Assembly: GCA_028869495.1 (NCBI GenBank)
Contig: JAGWRY010000058.1
Coordinates: 1 to 30,395 of the forward strand
From: Elusimicrobiota bacterium
GTDB lineage: Bacteria > Elusimicrobiota > Elusimicrobia > UBA1565 > UBA9628
DNA: 30,395 nucleotides
Direction of reading: 5' to 3'
Below, piece after piece: positions 7,859-15,600 of this stretch (position 1 is the stretch's first letter; each line of letters starts with the position of its first letter). Both the position numbers and the translations under genes were made by a program. The notes under the pieces are model-generated. The model did no database searches, had not been told where the DNA came from, and worked only from the letters and a program-made list of their open reading frames with translations.

Positions 7859-8704
7859 ATGCCGTCGCTTCTTGCGCGAGCTCTCACACGGCTCAAGAAA
7901 GTCGTTCTCGGGGCCGTTAAAAGAGTCCTGTCTCCGCGCGCGTACAACGCGCTCCGGTACTGGATTTTTTTCGCCGACTTGGCGCCTTACGCGAGCTTCC
8001 TTCGAAGACGCCTGGTGCGGGAGCAGAGCGAAAAGGTTTCGATCTTCATCCCGTCCTACACCAACACGACGTTCCTGCGGGAAGCGGTCCTGTCGGCTCT
8101 CGGCCAGACGTACCGCAACATCGAGGTCTTGGTCATGACCGACGTTCCCGAGTGCGGCGCCGCGGACGTCCTGCGCGACCTGCTCCCGGCGATCCGCTTC
8201 TTCGCCGAGCCGACGCTCCATCGGGAGCGGAAACTCAACGAACTCGTGCGCCGCTCGTCCGGGAGATTGCTGCTATTCCTCTGCGACGACGACAAAATCG
8301 ACAGGACTTTCGTCGAGAAGACCGTCTACGCAATGCGAAAGCACGACGCCGATATCGTCTACTCGGACATGCGCGTGTTCGGCGACCGGAATTTGATCGC
8401 GGCCTGCCGCTGGGAAAGCCCCTTTGAAGAGGGCAGTCCGATACCGATCACCTCTCTCTACACGAGGTCGTTGTTCGATCGGGTCGGCGGCTACGAAGAT
8501 CCTCTCGGCGATTGGGGTTTTTGGTGGGCGGCCGCCAACATGGGAGCAAAGGCCGTTCGCGTAGGACAGCCTTTGTTCCATTACCGAGTCCGGCCGGGCC
8601 AGGACACCGAAAGAATGGGCGAGGAAGGCTGGCGCGAGGCCCGGGCGATCATCCGCAAGCGCCACGGCGCCCAGCAATCGGCTCCCCCCGGAGATGCGCT
8701 ATAA
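7859..8704 (+). CDS. GT2-family glycosyltransferase
   Basis: A 281-residue GT-A transferase. The fold begins near residue 60 with VSIFIPSYTN, and the metal site is the DDD at 143-145 in LFLCDDDKID. An acceptor-side GGYEDPLGDWGFWW follows. The first 55 or so residues are basic and amphipathic, including a hydrophobic patch near 33-48, and may associate with the membrane. I place the start at 7859, behind a possible -10 box; an in-frame ATG at 7841, directly after GAGGA, would add six residues. The base composition is more AT-rich than in the genes before it. The TAA stop at 8702-8704 is embedded in the TATAAT box that serves gmd. The transferred sugar is unknown. Confidence 0.8.
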   Translation: MPSLLARALTRLKKVVLGAVKRVLSPRAYNALRYWIFFADLAPYASFLRRRLVREQSEKVSIFIPSYTNTTFLREAVLSALGQTYRNIEVLVMTDVPECGAADVLRDLLPAIRFFAEPTLHRERKLNELVRRSSGRLLLFLCDDDKIDRTFVEKTVYAMRKHDADIVYSDMRVFGDRNLIAACRWESPFEEGSPIPITSLYTRSLFDRVGGYEDPLGDWGFWWAAANMGAKAVRVGQPLFHYRVRPGQDTERMGEEGWREARAIIRKRHGAQQSAPPGDAL

Positions 8705-8705
8705 T
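8700..8705 (+). promoter_or_regulatory. -10 promoter element TATAAT for a leaderless gmd transcript
   Basis: A perfect TATAAT ends seven bases before the ATG of gmd at 8713. Transcription normally starts six to eight bases after the -10, so the first base of the mRNA would be at or next to the A of ATG. No Shine-Dalgarno precedes the ATG. I see no good -35 at the usual spacing. The TAA stop of the upstream gene lies inside the box. Confidence 0.7.
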
Positions 8706-8712
8706 CCCCCCG

Positions 8713-9759
8713 ATGACGAAAAAGCGCGCGCTAATCACGGGGATCACGGGGCAGGACGGCTCGTACCTGGCCGAGCTCCTGCTGGAGAAGGGATACGAGG
8801 TCCATGGCATCATCCGCCGTTCGTCCTCCTTCAACACGGGGCGCATCAACCACATCTTCCAGGACCCGCACGAGAAGAATGTCCGTCTGCGGCTTCACTA
8901 CGGCGATCTGACCGACTCCTCGAACCTCGCGCGCCTCATCGAGACAGTCGCTCCCGACGAGATCTACAACCTAGGCGCGCAGAGCCACGTGCGCGTCAGC
9001 TTCGACATCCCCGAGTATACGGGCGACTGCGGAGCGCTCGGCGTCACGCGCATGCTCGACGCGATCCGCGAGACGCGCATCAAGACCCGGTTCTACCAGG
9101 CCTCGTCCAGCGAGATGTTCGGCAAGGTCGCGGAGATCCCCCAGCGTGAGACGACGCCGTTCTATCCGCGCAGCCCGTACGGCGCCGCGAAGGTCTACGC
9201 GTACTGGATCACCGTCAACTACCGGGAGAGCTACGGACTCTTCGCCTGCAACGGCATCCTGTTCAACCACGAGTCCCCCCGACGCGGCGAGACCTTCGTC
9301 ACGCGCAAGGTCACGCGCGGCCTGTCGCGCATCAAGCTGGGCAAGGACCGGATGCTGTTCCTCGGCAACCTCGACGCCAAGCGCGACTGGGGCTACGCGA
9401 AGGACTACGTCGAGGCGATGTGGCGCATGCTCCAGCAGAAGACTCCCGACGACTACGTCGTCGCGACCGGCGAGACGCACTCGGTTCGGGAGTTCGTCGA
9501 GGCCGCGGGCGCCCGCCTCGGCATGGACATCGTCTGGAAGGGCAAAGGCATCGGCGAGAAGGGCGTCGATCGCAAGACCGGGAAAACGATCATCGCGATC
9601 GACCCGAACTACTTCCGCCCCGCCGAGGTCGACCTTCTCATCGGGGACGCCTCGAAGGCGCGCCGCAAGCTGGGCTGGAAAAATAAGGTCGGATTCCGGC
9701 AACTCGTCGAACTGATGGTCGACGCCGACCTCGAGAAAGAACGACGGCGCGCGGATTGA
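8713..9759 (+). CDS. gmd: GDP-mannose 4,6-dehydratase
   Basis: A 348-residue extended SDR that converts GDP-D-mannose to GDP-4-dehydro-6-deoxy-D-mannose, the shared precursor of GDP-L-fucose, GDP-D-rhamnose, GDP-perosamine and GDP-L-colitose. It starts with ALITGITGQDGSYLAE and carries the RRSSSFNTGRI segment typical of Gmd. Catalytic residues fall at S132, E134, Y156 and K160, the same numbers as in E. coli Gmd (Thr132, Glu134, Tyr156, Lys160), which also supports the chosen ATG. Other signatures such as NHESPRRGETFVTRK are intact. The partner genes that use its product, a GDP-fucose/colitose synthase and a ColD-like dehydratase, lie about 15 kb downstream. It appears to have its own promoter. 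Confidence 0.96.
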   Translation: MTKKRALITGITGQDGSYLAELLLEKGYEVHGIIRRSSSFNTGRINHIFQDPHEKNVRLRLHYGDLTDSSNLARLIETVAPDEIYNLGAQSHVRVSFDIPEYTGDCGALGVTRMLDAIRETRIKTRFYQASSSEMFGKVAEIPQRETTPFYPRSPYGAAKVYAYWITVNYRESYGLFACNGILFNHESPRRGETFVTRKVTRGLSRIKLGKDRMLFLGNLDAKRDWGYAKDYVEAMWRMLQQKTPDDYVVATGETHSVREFVEAAGARLGMDIVWKGKGIGEKGVDRKTGKTIIAIDPNYFRPAEVDLLIGDASKARRKLGWKNKVGFRQLVELMVDADLEKERRRAD

Positions 9760-9767
9760 CCCCCGCG

Positions 9768-9830
9768 ATGCTCGAGTGCACGGGACGGCCTCTCTTCGAC
9801 ACCAGCCGCATCCGCGAGAAAGGACGATGA
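9768..9830 (+). CDS. Possible 20-residue leader or remnant ORF
   Basis: After the gmd stop, an ATG at 9768 opens a 20-codon frame (MLECTGRPLFDTSRIREKGR) that ends at the TGA at 9828-9830. That stop overlaps the next gene's ATG as ATGA, the coupling style of this locus. Fifteen of 20 codons end in G or C, as expected for coding DNA here. It may be a translated coupler, the tail of a deleted gene, or chance. I recognise no family. Confidence 0.3.
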   Translation: MLECTGRPLFDTSRIREKGR

Positions 9831-10855
9831 CGCCCGAAAGCCTGGGCCGAAAGATTCTCCTCGTCATGATGCGCTACTGCTACGGGGACGAGTCCCGGGG
9901 ACTGTCCGGCGACATCGCGCAATTTCACGACAACCTCGTCTCCCTCGGCAATACGGTCGAGCCGTTCTGGTACGACGCTTATTTCGACGACCTGCCGGCC
10001 CTTCAGAAGGTCCTAATGGATCGCGCCGAAATCCTTAATCCCGATCTCGTCCTTCTCCTCCCGTACACCGATCAGTTCCGGACGGAGACTTTGGACGCGC
10101 TGAAAGCGCGCTGGACGACCTGCTGCTGGTTCGGCGACGACACGTGGCGCTTCAACGACTATTCGTCGAAGCTGGCTCCCCACTTCACGTACGTCGCCAC
10201 GACTGACCCCTTCAGCATCCCCAAGTACCGCAAGATCGGAGTGACCGCGCTTTTGAGCCAGTGGGCGGCCCAGCCCTGGCCCGGCGACCTCGGCCCGCTA
10301 CCCCCGACGTCCTACGACCATGACGTCTCCTTCGTCGGCGGCTACAGCATGATGCGCGGCTGGTTCGTCGAACGCCTTCGCCGATTGGGCGTCCATGTCG
10401 AATGTTTTGGACACGGCTGGCCGAACGGAGCCGTCTCCTTCGACGAGATGGGACGGATATTTCGAAGAAGCCGCATCAATCTAAGCCTTTCGAACAGCGT
10501 TTGCCATGACGTCCGCTTCGTCTTCGCGAGTTGGCCGAACTTCAAGACCTATCTCCGCACACCGAAGCGCGCCGAACAGATCAAAGCGAGGAACTTCGAG
10601 ATCGCGCTGGCCGGCGGCTTCCAGTTGACGAGCTACGCCCCGGGTCTGGAACACTATCTCCGGATCGGCGACGAGATTGCGGTCTTCACATCCCCCGAGG
10701 AATGCGCGCTTCAAATCGGATACTACCTCGAAAATGAGGCCGAGCGATTGCGACTTCTGAACGCCTCACTGGCGAGAACCGCCGCCGAACACACCTATCG
10801 CCACCGCCTCTCCCACCTGCTCCAGGAGATCTCCGTGAGACAACGGAGCGCATGA
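9827..10855 (+). CDS. CgeB-like glycosyltransferase (Glyco_trans_1_2 type)
   Basis: A 342-residue protein resembling the CgeB / Glyco_trans_1_2 family of GT-B-like transferases found in polysaccharide clusters. The C-terminal third has the family hallmark KARNFEIALAGGFQLTSYAP at about 253-272, then EHYLRIGDEIAVF at 275-287, followed by a helix that pairs with LENEAERLRL. The N-terminal half includes a WFGDDTWRF motif at 101-109 that resembles CLDDKHSW in the second copy at 18489. I chose the ATG at 9827, after AGGA and overlapping an upstream stop; a GTG at 9776 would add 17 residues of non-conserved sequence. It ends in an ATGA overlap with the ABC transporter, so the two are probably co-translated. 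Base composition is AT-richer than the flanks. Substrate unknown. Confidence 0.75.
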   Translation: MTPESLGRKILLVMMRYCYGDESRGLSGDIAQFHDNLVSLGNTVEPFWYDAYFDDLPALQKVLMDRAEILNPDLVLLLPYTDQFRTETLDALKARWTTCCWFGDDTWRFNDYSSKLAPHFTYVATTDPFSIPKYRKIGVTALLSQWAAQPWPGDLGPLPPTSYDHDVSFVGGYSMMRGWFVERLRRLGVHVECFGHGWPNGAVSFDEMGRIFRRSRINLSLSNSVCHDVRFVFASWPNFKTYLRTPKRAEQIKARNFEIALAGGFQLTSYAPGLEHYLRIGDEIAVFTSPEECALQIGYYLENEAERLRLLNASLARTAAEHTYRHRLSHLLQEISVRQRSA

Positions 10856-12552
10856 CTCCCTCTCCCTCGAACCGACTGCGCCGGATCGCGCGGTTCCTCG
10901 GGCCCCGAACCGTACGCCTCCTGGCGATCGGCGTCGCGGCGGGAATCGGAATCTTCGCGGCCGAGGTCTCGTTCGCCTACGCGCTCCAGCTTTTCCTGAC
11001 GACGATCGGAGTCATGCCGGCGACAAGCCTGCGTCTCCCGATCCGCATCCCGCCCTTGGGACTCGCGACAGTTCTCGAGATCGTTTGCTTCCTCGGCGTC
11101 TTCCGCAGCATCCTCTACTGGACCCAATTCGCGCTTCAAGGCATCGCCGAGGAGGAGGCTCGGAATCGGCAGCGCAGACTTCTGCTGTCTTGGGCGCTCA
11201 ACAGCGAGTCTTCCAGCCTCAGCGACGTCACGACGCTTTTCAACGCGCGAACGAACAGCATGGGCACGGTCGTCTCGAGCCTCCAGACGCTGGCGGTTCA
11301 GCTCTCAGCGGGTCTCTTCATCGGAATCAACCTGCTCATCATGTCGCCGCGGGTCACGATCTCGCTCGCGATTTCGCTGATGATCCTGGTTCCGCCGCTT
11401 CGCTGGGCCGACCGGGTCACGAAGACCGCAGGCGAGCGCTTGAACAGCGCGTGGGACCGGCTGTCGCGCAACCTCATCGTCGGCATCAAGAATCTGCTCC
11501 TGCTCCAGGTCTACGGCACGCAGGACCTCGAGATTGCGCGCGCGGATGGGCATCTCGCCGTCTACAAGAAAGAATACGGCCGCTTCCAACTCATCAGTGG
11601 CTTCAAGTACGGCCTCCCACAGGTCGCCGGTCTGATCCTCGTCTGTATCGTCGCCATGGCCAGCCGGCGGGCGGAACTTACGTCGGGAGCGCTGATCACG
11701 TACTTCTACCTATTCCTGCGGCTCATGCAAACGTTCGCCGTCGCGAACCAGTCGGTGTCCTCGATCATCGTCTACTGGCCGCAGGCCCGCGAACTGATGA
11801 TGTGGTGGGAAAAGCACGCTCACACGGTCCCCGCGCTCCGCGCGGCGCACCCCGATATCAAGCCGTTCGACGCTCCCGTCGGCTGGCGTCTCAACGGCGT
11901 CGAATTCTCCTATCCGGAGGCGCGTACGCCCGCGCTTTCGTCCACGACGATCGAAGTGAGGCCCGGGACGGCCGCGGTCATCACCGGCCCGTCCGGCTCC
12001 GGGAAAAGCACCTTGCTTTCGATCCTGCTGGGCGCGCTCGCGCCGACGAAAGGAGCCATCCAGATCTTGGACGAGTCCGGAAATCCACGCCCTCTCGCCG
12101 AGCGCCGCGCGGCGCTGCTTCGTAGCGTCGGCTACGTTGGGCCCGAAAGCTTCATCCTCGAGGGAAGCGTTCGAGAGAACCTCGTCTACGGTCTCGAGCG
12201 CACGCCGTCCGACGACGAGCTCTTCCGCGCGCTCGATCGCGCCCAGTGCCAGTTCATCCGGGAGATGCCGCGCGGGCTCGACCATCGCCTGACGGAGCAG
12301 GGGCAAGGATTATCGGCGGGGCAAAAACAGAGGCTCGCCCTGGCCCGCGCCCTGCTCAAAAATCCTCGGGTCCTCGTCCTCGACGAAGCGACGGCGAATC
12401 TCGATGCCGCGACGGAAGCGCGCCTCCTCGAAACGCTGCGCAAGCTGAAGGGCGCGATGACCATCATCGCAGCCACGCACCGGCCGGCTCTCCTGGCGTT
12501 AGCCGACAAGCGCGTCGAGCTCGAGAGCAGCGCCGCGGCTTCGGACGTCTAA
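10852..12552 (+). CDS. ABC half-exporter, probable glycolipid flippase (MsbA/PglK-like)
   Basis: A 566-residue fused permease-ATPase. The N-terminal half has about six hydrophobic segments (near residues 22-45, 65-85, 145-165, 170-190, 260-280 and 290-310). The C-terminal nucleotide-binding domain is complete: Walker A GPSGSGKST at 379-387, signature LSAGQ at 487-491, Walker B ending in D511 and E512, and the H-loop His at 543. It should act as a homodimer in the inner membrane. No Wzx-type flippase and no Wzm/Wzt pair is visible in the window, so this is the best candidate for moving a lipid-linked glycan across the membrane, as PglK does. A general MsbA or drug-export role cannot be excluded. 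Its TAA stop overlaps the opposite-strand epimerase by four bases. Confidence 0.85.
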   Translation: MTPSPSNRLRRIARFLGPRTVRLLAIGVAAGIGIFAAEVSFAYALQLFLTTIGVMPATSLRLPIRIPPLGLATVLEIVCFLGVFRSILYWTQFALQGIAEEEARNRQRRLLLSWALNSESSSLSDVTTLFNARTNSMGTVVSSLQTLAVQLSAGLFIGINLLIMSPRVTISLAISLMILVPPLRWADRVTKTAGERLNSAWDRLSRNLIVGIKNLLLLQVYGTQDLEIARADGHLAVYKKEYGRFQLISGFKYGLPQVAGLILVCIVAMASRRAELTSGALITYFYLFLRLMQTFAVANQSVSSIIVYWPQARELMMWWEKHAHTVPALRAAHPDIKPFDAPVGWRLNGVEFSYPEARTPALSSTTIEVRPGTAAVITGPSGSGKSTLLSILLGALAPTKGAIQILDESGNPRPLAERRAALLRSVGYVGPESFILEGSVRENLVYGLERTPSDDELFRALDRAQCQFIREMPRGLDHRLTEQGQGLSAGQKQRLALARALLKNPRVLVLDEATANLDAATEARLLETLRKLKGAMTIIAATHRPALLALADKRVELESSAAASDV

Positions 12553-13649
12553 AACGCGCCGCCGAGCCGCGGCAGGCGGTAGCCGAGGATGATCTTGGCG
12601 ACCGTCGCGCTGACGCCCAGAGCCTCGTACTCGGTGGGCGGGGTCCAGCGCGCCGGGCAGGAAAGCGCGGTCTTCACGCAGGCGAGGACCGTCTCCGGAT
12701 CGGCGCCGCTCAGGATGTTCGAGCCGGCCTCGAGCGTCTCCGGGCGCTCGGTCACGTCGCGCACGGTGACGTTTGGGACGCGGAACAGGCAGCACTCCTC
12801 CTGCACGGTGCCCGAGTCGGTCAGCACGCAGAGCGCGTTCTTCTCCAGCTGGACGAACTCGAAGAGGCCGAGCGGGTCCAGGACGCGCACGTCCTTGGAG
12901 GGCTTGACGCCCTTCGCCGCGGCCAGGCGCGCGCGCGTGCGCGGGTGGACGCTCCAGACCACGGGCTTGCCGTGCGCCTTCGCGACCGCGTTGAGGCCCG
13001 CGACGAGGTCCGCGAACCGCCGCGGATCGTCCACGTTCTCGGCGCGATGCAGGGTCGCCAGGAAGTAGCCGCCCCGGCGCAAGCCGAGCTCCTTGAGGGC
13101 GCCGCACTTGTCGATCTTGGCCGCGTTCTTGTCGAGCACCTCGCGGATCGGGTTGCCGGTCACGTAGACGCGCTCGCCCGGGATTCCCTCGGCGAGGAGG
13201 TTCTGGCGGCTGCGCTCGGTGTAGGGCATCAGCACGTCGCTCGAGTGGTCGATGACGCGTCGGTTGACTTCCTCCGGCACGCGGTCGTCGTAGCAGCGGT
13301 TGCCGGCTTCCATGTGGTAGACCGGCACGCCCAAGCGCTTGGCGATCAGCGCCGACAGCGCGCTGTTCGTGTCGCCGAGGACCAGCAGGCGGTCCGGGCG
13401 GACCTCCGCGATCGCCTTCTCGGTCCCGGCCAGGATGACGCCGATCTGCTCGGCGAGCGAACCCTTGGCGCCCAGGTAGCGGTCCGGCGCGCGCAGGCCG
13501 AGCTGCTCGAAGAACACGTCGTTGAGGTTCGGGTCGAAGTTCTGCCCCGTGTGGACGACGGTCTGCGCGCAGAGCCCGTCGAGGAGCGGGATCACCAGGC
13601 TCAGCCGGATGATCTCAGGGCGCGTGCCCAGGATGGTCAGGACCTTCAT
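12549..13649 (-). CDS. Non-hydrolysing UDP-N-acetyl-hexosamine 2-epimerase (FnlC/WbjD/WbvD-like)
   Basis: A 366-residue GT-B-fold epimerase with GTRPEI at the N-terminus, GDTNSALSA, HMEAGNRCYDDRVPEEVNRR, HRAENVD and TDSGTVQEE, all family hallmarks. Ordinary WecB, which makes UDP-ManNAc, reads EAGLRT at the third motif; the EAGNRC form is typical of the CapG/FnlC/WbjD/WbvD branch that acts on 6-deoxy-L-hexosamines. This is the last gene of the minus-strand run. Its ATG overlaps the preceding reductase stop (ATGA), and two further genes upstream supply the rest of the pathway. It likely performs the final C-2 inversion giving UDP-L-QuiNAc or UDP-L-FucNAc. Its stop codon interleaves with that of the convergent ABC gene. 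Confidence 0.88.
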   Translation of the reverse strand: MKVLTILGTRPEIIRLSLVIPLLDGLCAQTVVHTGQNFDPNLNDVFFEQLGLRAPDRYLGAKGSLAEQIGVILAGTEKAIAEVRPDRLLVLGDTNSALSALIAKRLGVPVYHMEAGNRCYDDRVPEEVNRRVIDHSSDVLMPYTERSRQNLLAEGIPGERVYVTGNPIREVLDKNAAKIDKCGALKELGLRRGGYFLATLHRAENVDDPRRFADLVAGLNAVAKAHGKPVVWSVHPRTRARLAAAKGVKPSKDVRVLDPLGLFEFVQLEKNALCVLTDSGTVQEECCLFRVPNVTVRDVTERPETLEAGSNILSGADPETVLACVKTALSCPARWTPPTEYEALGVSATVAKIILGYRLPRLGGAF

Positions 13650-14566
13650 GCGTTCACCGCCTTCGCGACCAGGGTCTTGTACTGCGCCAGTTCCTCCACC
13701 ATGCGGGAGATCGTCGGCGGCGCGTCATAGCCCGCGGCCTTCCAGAGCTCCGCGTTGGCGCGCGAATCGTCCGTCGCAAGCGTGCGGTCGACGGCCGCCC
13801 CGGAGCGCGACGCCGCGATAGAGAGGTCGCCGCGGCCGTAGGCGCGCGCGAAGAGGTCCAGGAGCTCGTGCTTAGTGACGGCGTCGGCGGGCACGACGTG
13901 GCGCAGGGCTCCGGGCTTCAGGCCCGCGCGGACGACGCCCGCGCAGAGGCGCGCGAAGTGGAGGGTCGTCACGCCGTTCCAACGGTGATCGACGAATCCT
14001 TTCAGAGATTCGCCGCGCGGCCGGGATAGGAACCAGGACAGGAGCGACGGGCCTTCCCCGAGCTCGGGGCCGACGATCGAGCTGCGCAGGTGGCTCATCG
14101 ATGATGCGCGACACTCGCCGAGGCTCTTCGTCTTGCCGTAGACGTCGAGCGCGTCGTGCGGGTCGCTCTCGCGATAGCTGCCGCGCGCACCGCTGTAGAC
14201 GCAGTCGGTCGCGATCTGCAGGACGCGGACGCCGGCGTCCGCGGCGGCGCGGCCCAGGCGCTGGGGAAAGAGCGCGTTGACGCGGATCGCGCGCTCCACG
14301 TCCGCGGCTTTCGTCTCGTCCATCCTCTGCTTGATGAGACCGATGCAGTTGACGGCGTAGCCGGCTCCGCGCAGGACGGCGGCCAACTCCCCGTCCGTCG
14401 CGGCCTCCGCGTCGAGGGCGCGCCAGGAGACCTCGGGGTAGGCCGCCTTCGCCGCGCCCGCCTCGGCACGCGCGGTCGCGACGGCCTGGAGATCCTTCTC
14501 GCGCGCGAGGACGTCCAGGACCATGTGCCCGAGCATCCCGCCCGCGCCGAGGACGACGATCTTCAC
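13646..14566 (-). CDS. RmlD-like 4-keto sugar reductase (WbvR-like)
   Basis: A 306-residue protein of the dTDP-4-dehydrorhamnose reductase type: GAGGMLGH at 7-14, IATDCVYSG at 118-126, and YGKTK with Y143 and K147. It lies between a CapE/FnlA-type dehydratase and a 2-epimerase, so it should reduce the 4-keto group of the UDP-2-acetamido-2,6-dideoxy-L-hexosulose produced by the first enzyme. FucNAc-pathway reductases of the CapF/FnlB/WbjC type carry an extra C-terminal cupin domain and are near 370 residues; this protein is shorter and shows no cupin, which favours the WbvR branch (UDP-L-RhaNAc, then UDP-L-QuiNAc). The start is GTG at 14566, overlapping the upstream stop as GTGA. The product assignment is an inference from domain content. 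Confidence 0.82.
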   Translation of the reverse strand: MKIVVLGAGGMLGHMVLDVLAREKDLQAVATARAEAGAAKAAYPEVSWRALDAEAATDGELAAVLRGAGYAVNCIGLIKQRMDETKAADVERAIRVNALFPQRLGRAAADAGVRVLQIATDCVYSGARGSYRESDPHDALDVYGKTKSLGECRASSMSHLRSSIVGPELGEGPSLLSWFLSRPRGESLKGFVDHRWNGVTTLHFARLCAGVVRAGLKPGALRHVVPADAVTKHELLDLFARAYGRGDLSIAASRSGAAVDRTLATDDSRANAELWKAAGYDAPPTISRMVEELAQYKTLVAKAVNA

Positions 14567-15588
14567 GCGGCTTTCAACTCCGCCCGGACCTCTTCGGTGC
14601 TCAGCATCAGCTTCTTGGTCCCGGCGACGTCGAGTCGCGCGGTGTTGGCCGACGTGTAGTCGTCGAGGGCTGCCTCGCGGCGGTCGCCCTCGGAGAAATA
14701 CTTCGCATAGTTCAGCCCGCGACTGTCCATGCGCACGCGAAAGAAATCCCCCATGTCGACGGCGCGCGACAGCTCCTCGCGCGTGGCCAGCGTCTCGTGC
14801 AGCTTCTCGCCGTGGCGGATGCCGATGGTCTTGACGGCCGCATCGGACTTGAAGAGCTGCTTCGCGGCCTCGGCCAGGTCCCCGATGGTGGCGGCGGGCG
14901 CCTTGCGGATCAGGATGTCGCCCGGCCCCGCGTGCTCCAGCGCGAACACAACCAGGCCGATCGCCTGGCTCAGCGGCAGGAGGAAGCGCGTCATGCCGGG
15001 ATCGGTGACGGTGATCGGCTTGCGTTCCTTGATCTGCTTGATGAAAAGAGGAATCACCGAGCCGCGCGAGGACATCACGTTGCCGTAGCGCACGCAGGAA
15101 ACGACGGTGCCGCCCGGTCGTTGAACGCGGGCGATCGAGAGGGCGACCTTCTCCATCAGCGCCTTCGTCGTGCCCATCGCGTTGATTGGATAGACCGCCT
15201 TGTCGGTGCTCAGGCAGACGACCTTCTTGACGCCGTGGGCGACGGCCGACTCGACGACGTTGCGGCTCCCGACGATGTTCGTCATGACCGCCTGCATCGG
15301 AAAGAACTCGCAGGACGGAACCTGCTTGAGCGCGGCCGCGTGGAAGACCATGTCCACGCCGGCCATCGCGTGATCCACGCTGTCCCGGTCGCGGACGTCG
15401 CCGATGTGGAACTTGACGCGCGGGTCGCCGAGCTCGATGCGCATGTGCTCCTGCTTGAGCTCGTCGCGGCTGAAGATGCGGATCTCGCGAAAGCCGAGAT
15501 CCCAGACGTGGCGGACCATCGCCTTGCCGAAGGAGCCGGTGCCTCCGGTGATCAGGATCGTCTTGCCTTTGAACAGGTTCTTGCGCAT
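14563..15588 (-). CDS. UDP-GlcNAc 4,6-dehydratase / 5-epimerase (CapE/FnlA/WbjB/WbvB family)
   Basis: A 341-residue polysaccharide-biosynthesis SDR. It opens with ILITGGTGSFG at 11-21 and has CLSTDKAVYPINAMGTTK. The usual YxxxK catalytic motif is replaced by MxxxK (M138 to K142), a change characteristic of CapE/FnlA/WbjB enzymes and not of FlaA1/PseB-type dehydratases. It should convert UDP-GlcNAc to UDP-2-acetamido-2,6-dideoxy-beta-L-arabino-hexos-4-ulose in the cytoplasm, which the next two genes then reduce and epimerise. The ATG at 15588 has a possible -10 (TAGACT) six bases upstream, so the three-gene set may have its own internal start. The C-terminus (DDYTSANTARLDVAGTKKLM) is also typical of the family. 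Confidence 0.92.
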   Translation of the reverse strand: MRKNLFKGKTILITGGTGSFGKAMVRHVWDLGFREIRIFSRDELKQEHMRIELGDPRVKFHIGDVRDRDSVDHAMAGVDMVFHAAALKQVPSCEFFPMQAVMTNIVGSRNVVESAVAHGVKKVVCLSTDKAVYPINAMGTTKALMEKVALSIARVQRPGGTVVSCVRYGNVMSSRGSVIPLFIKQIKERKPITVTDPGMTRFLLPLSQAIGLVVFALEHAGPGDILIRKAPAATIGDLAEAAKQLFKSDAAVKTIGIRHGEKLHETLATREELSRAVDMGDFFRVRMDSRGLNYAKYFSEGDRREAALDDYTSANTARLDVAGTKKLMLSTEEVRAELKAA

Positions 15589-15594
15589 GGGTCT

Positions 15595-15600
15595 AGTCTA
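15595..15600 (-). promoter_or_regulatory. Possible -10 element (TAGACT) for the UDP-L-hexosamine genes
   Basis: On the minus strand TAGACT lies six bases before the ATG at 15588, the leaderless spacing seen elsewhere here. The match to consensus is only four of six, and the box overlaps the stop codon of the preceding gene. No -35 is evident. Confidence 0.3.
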
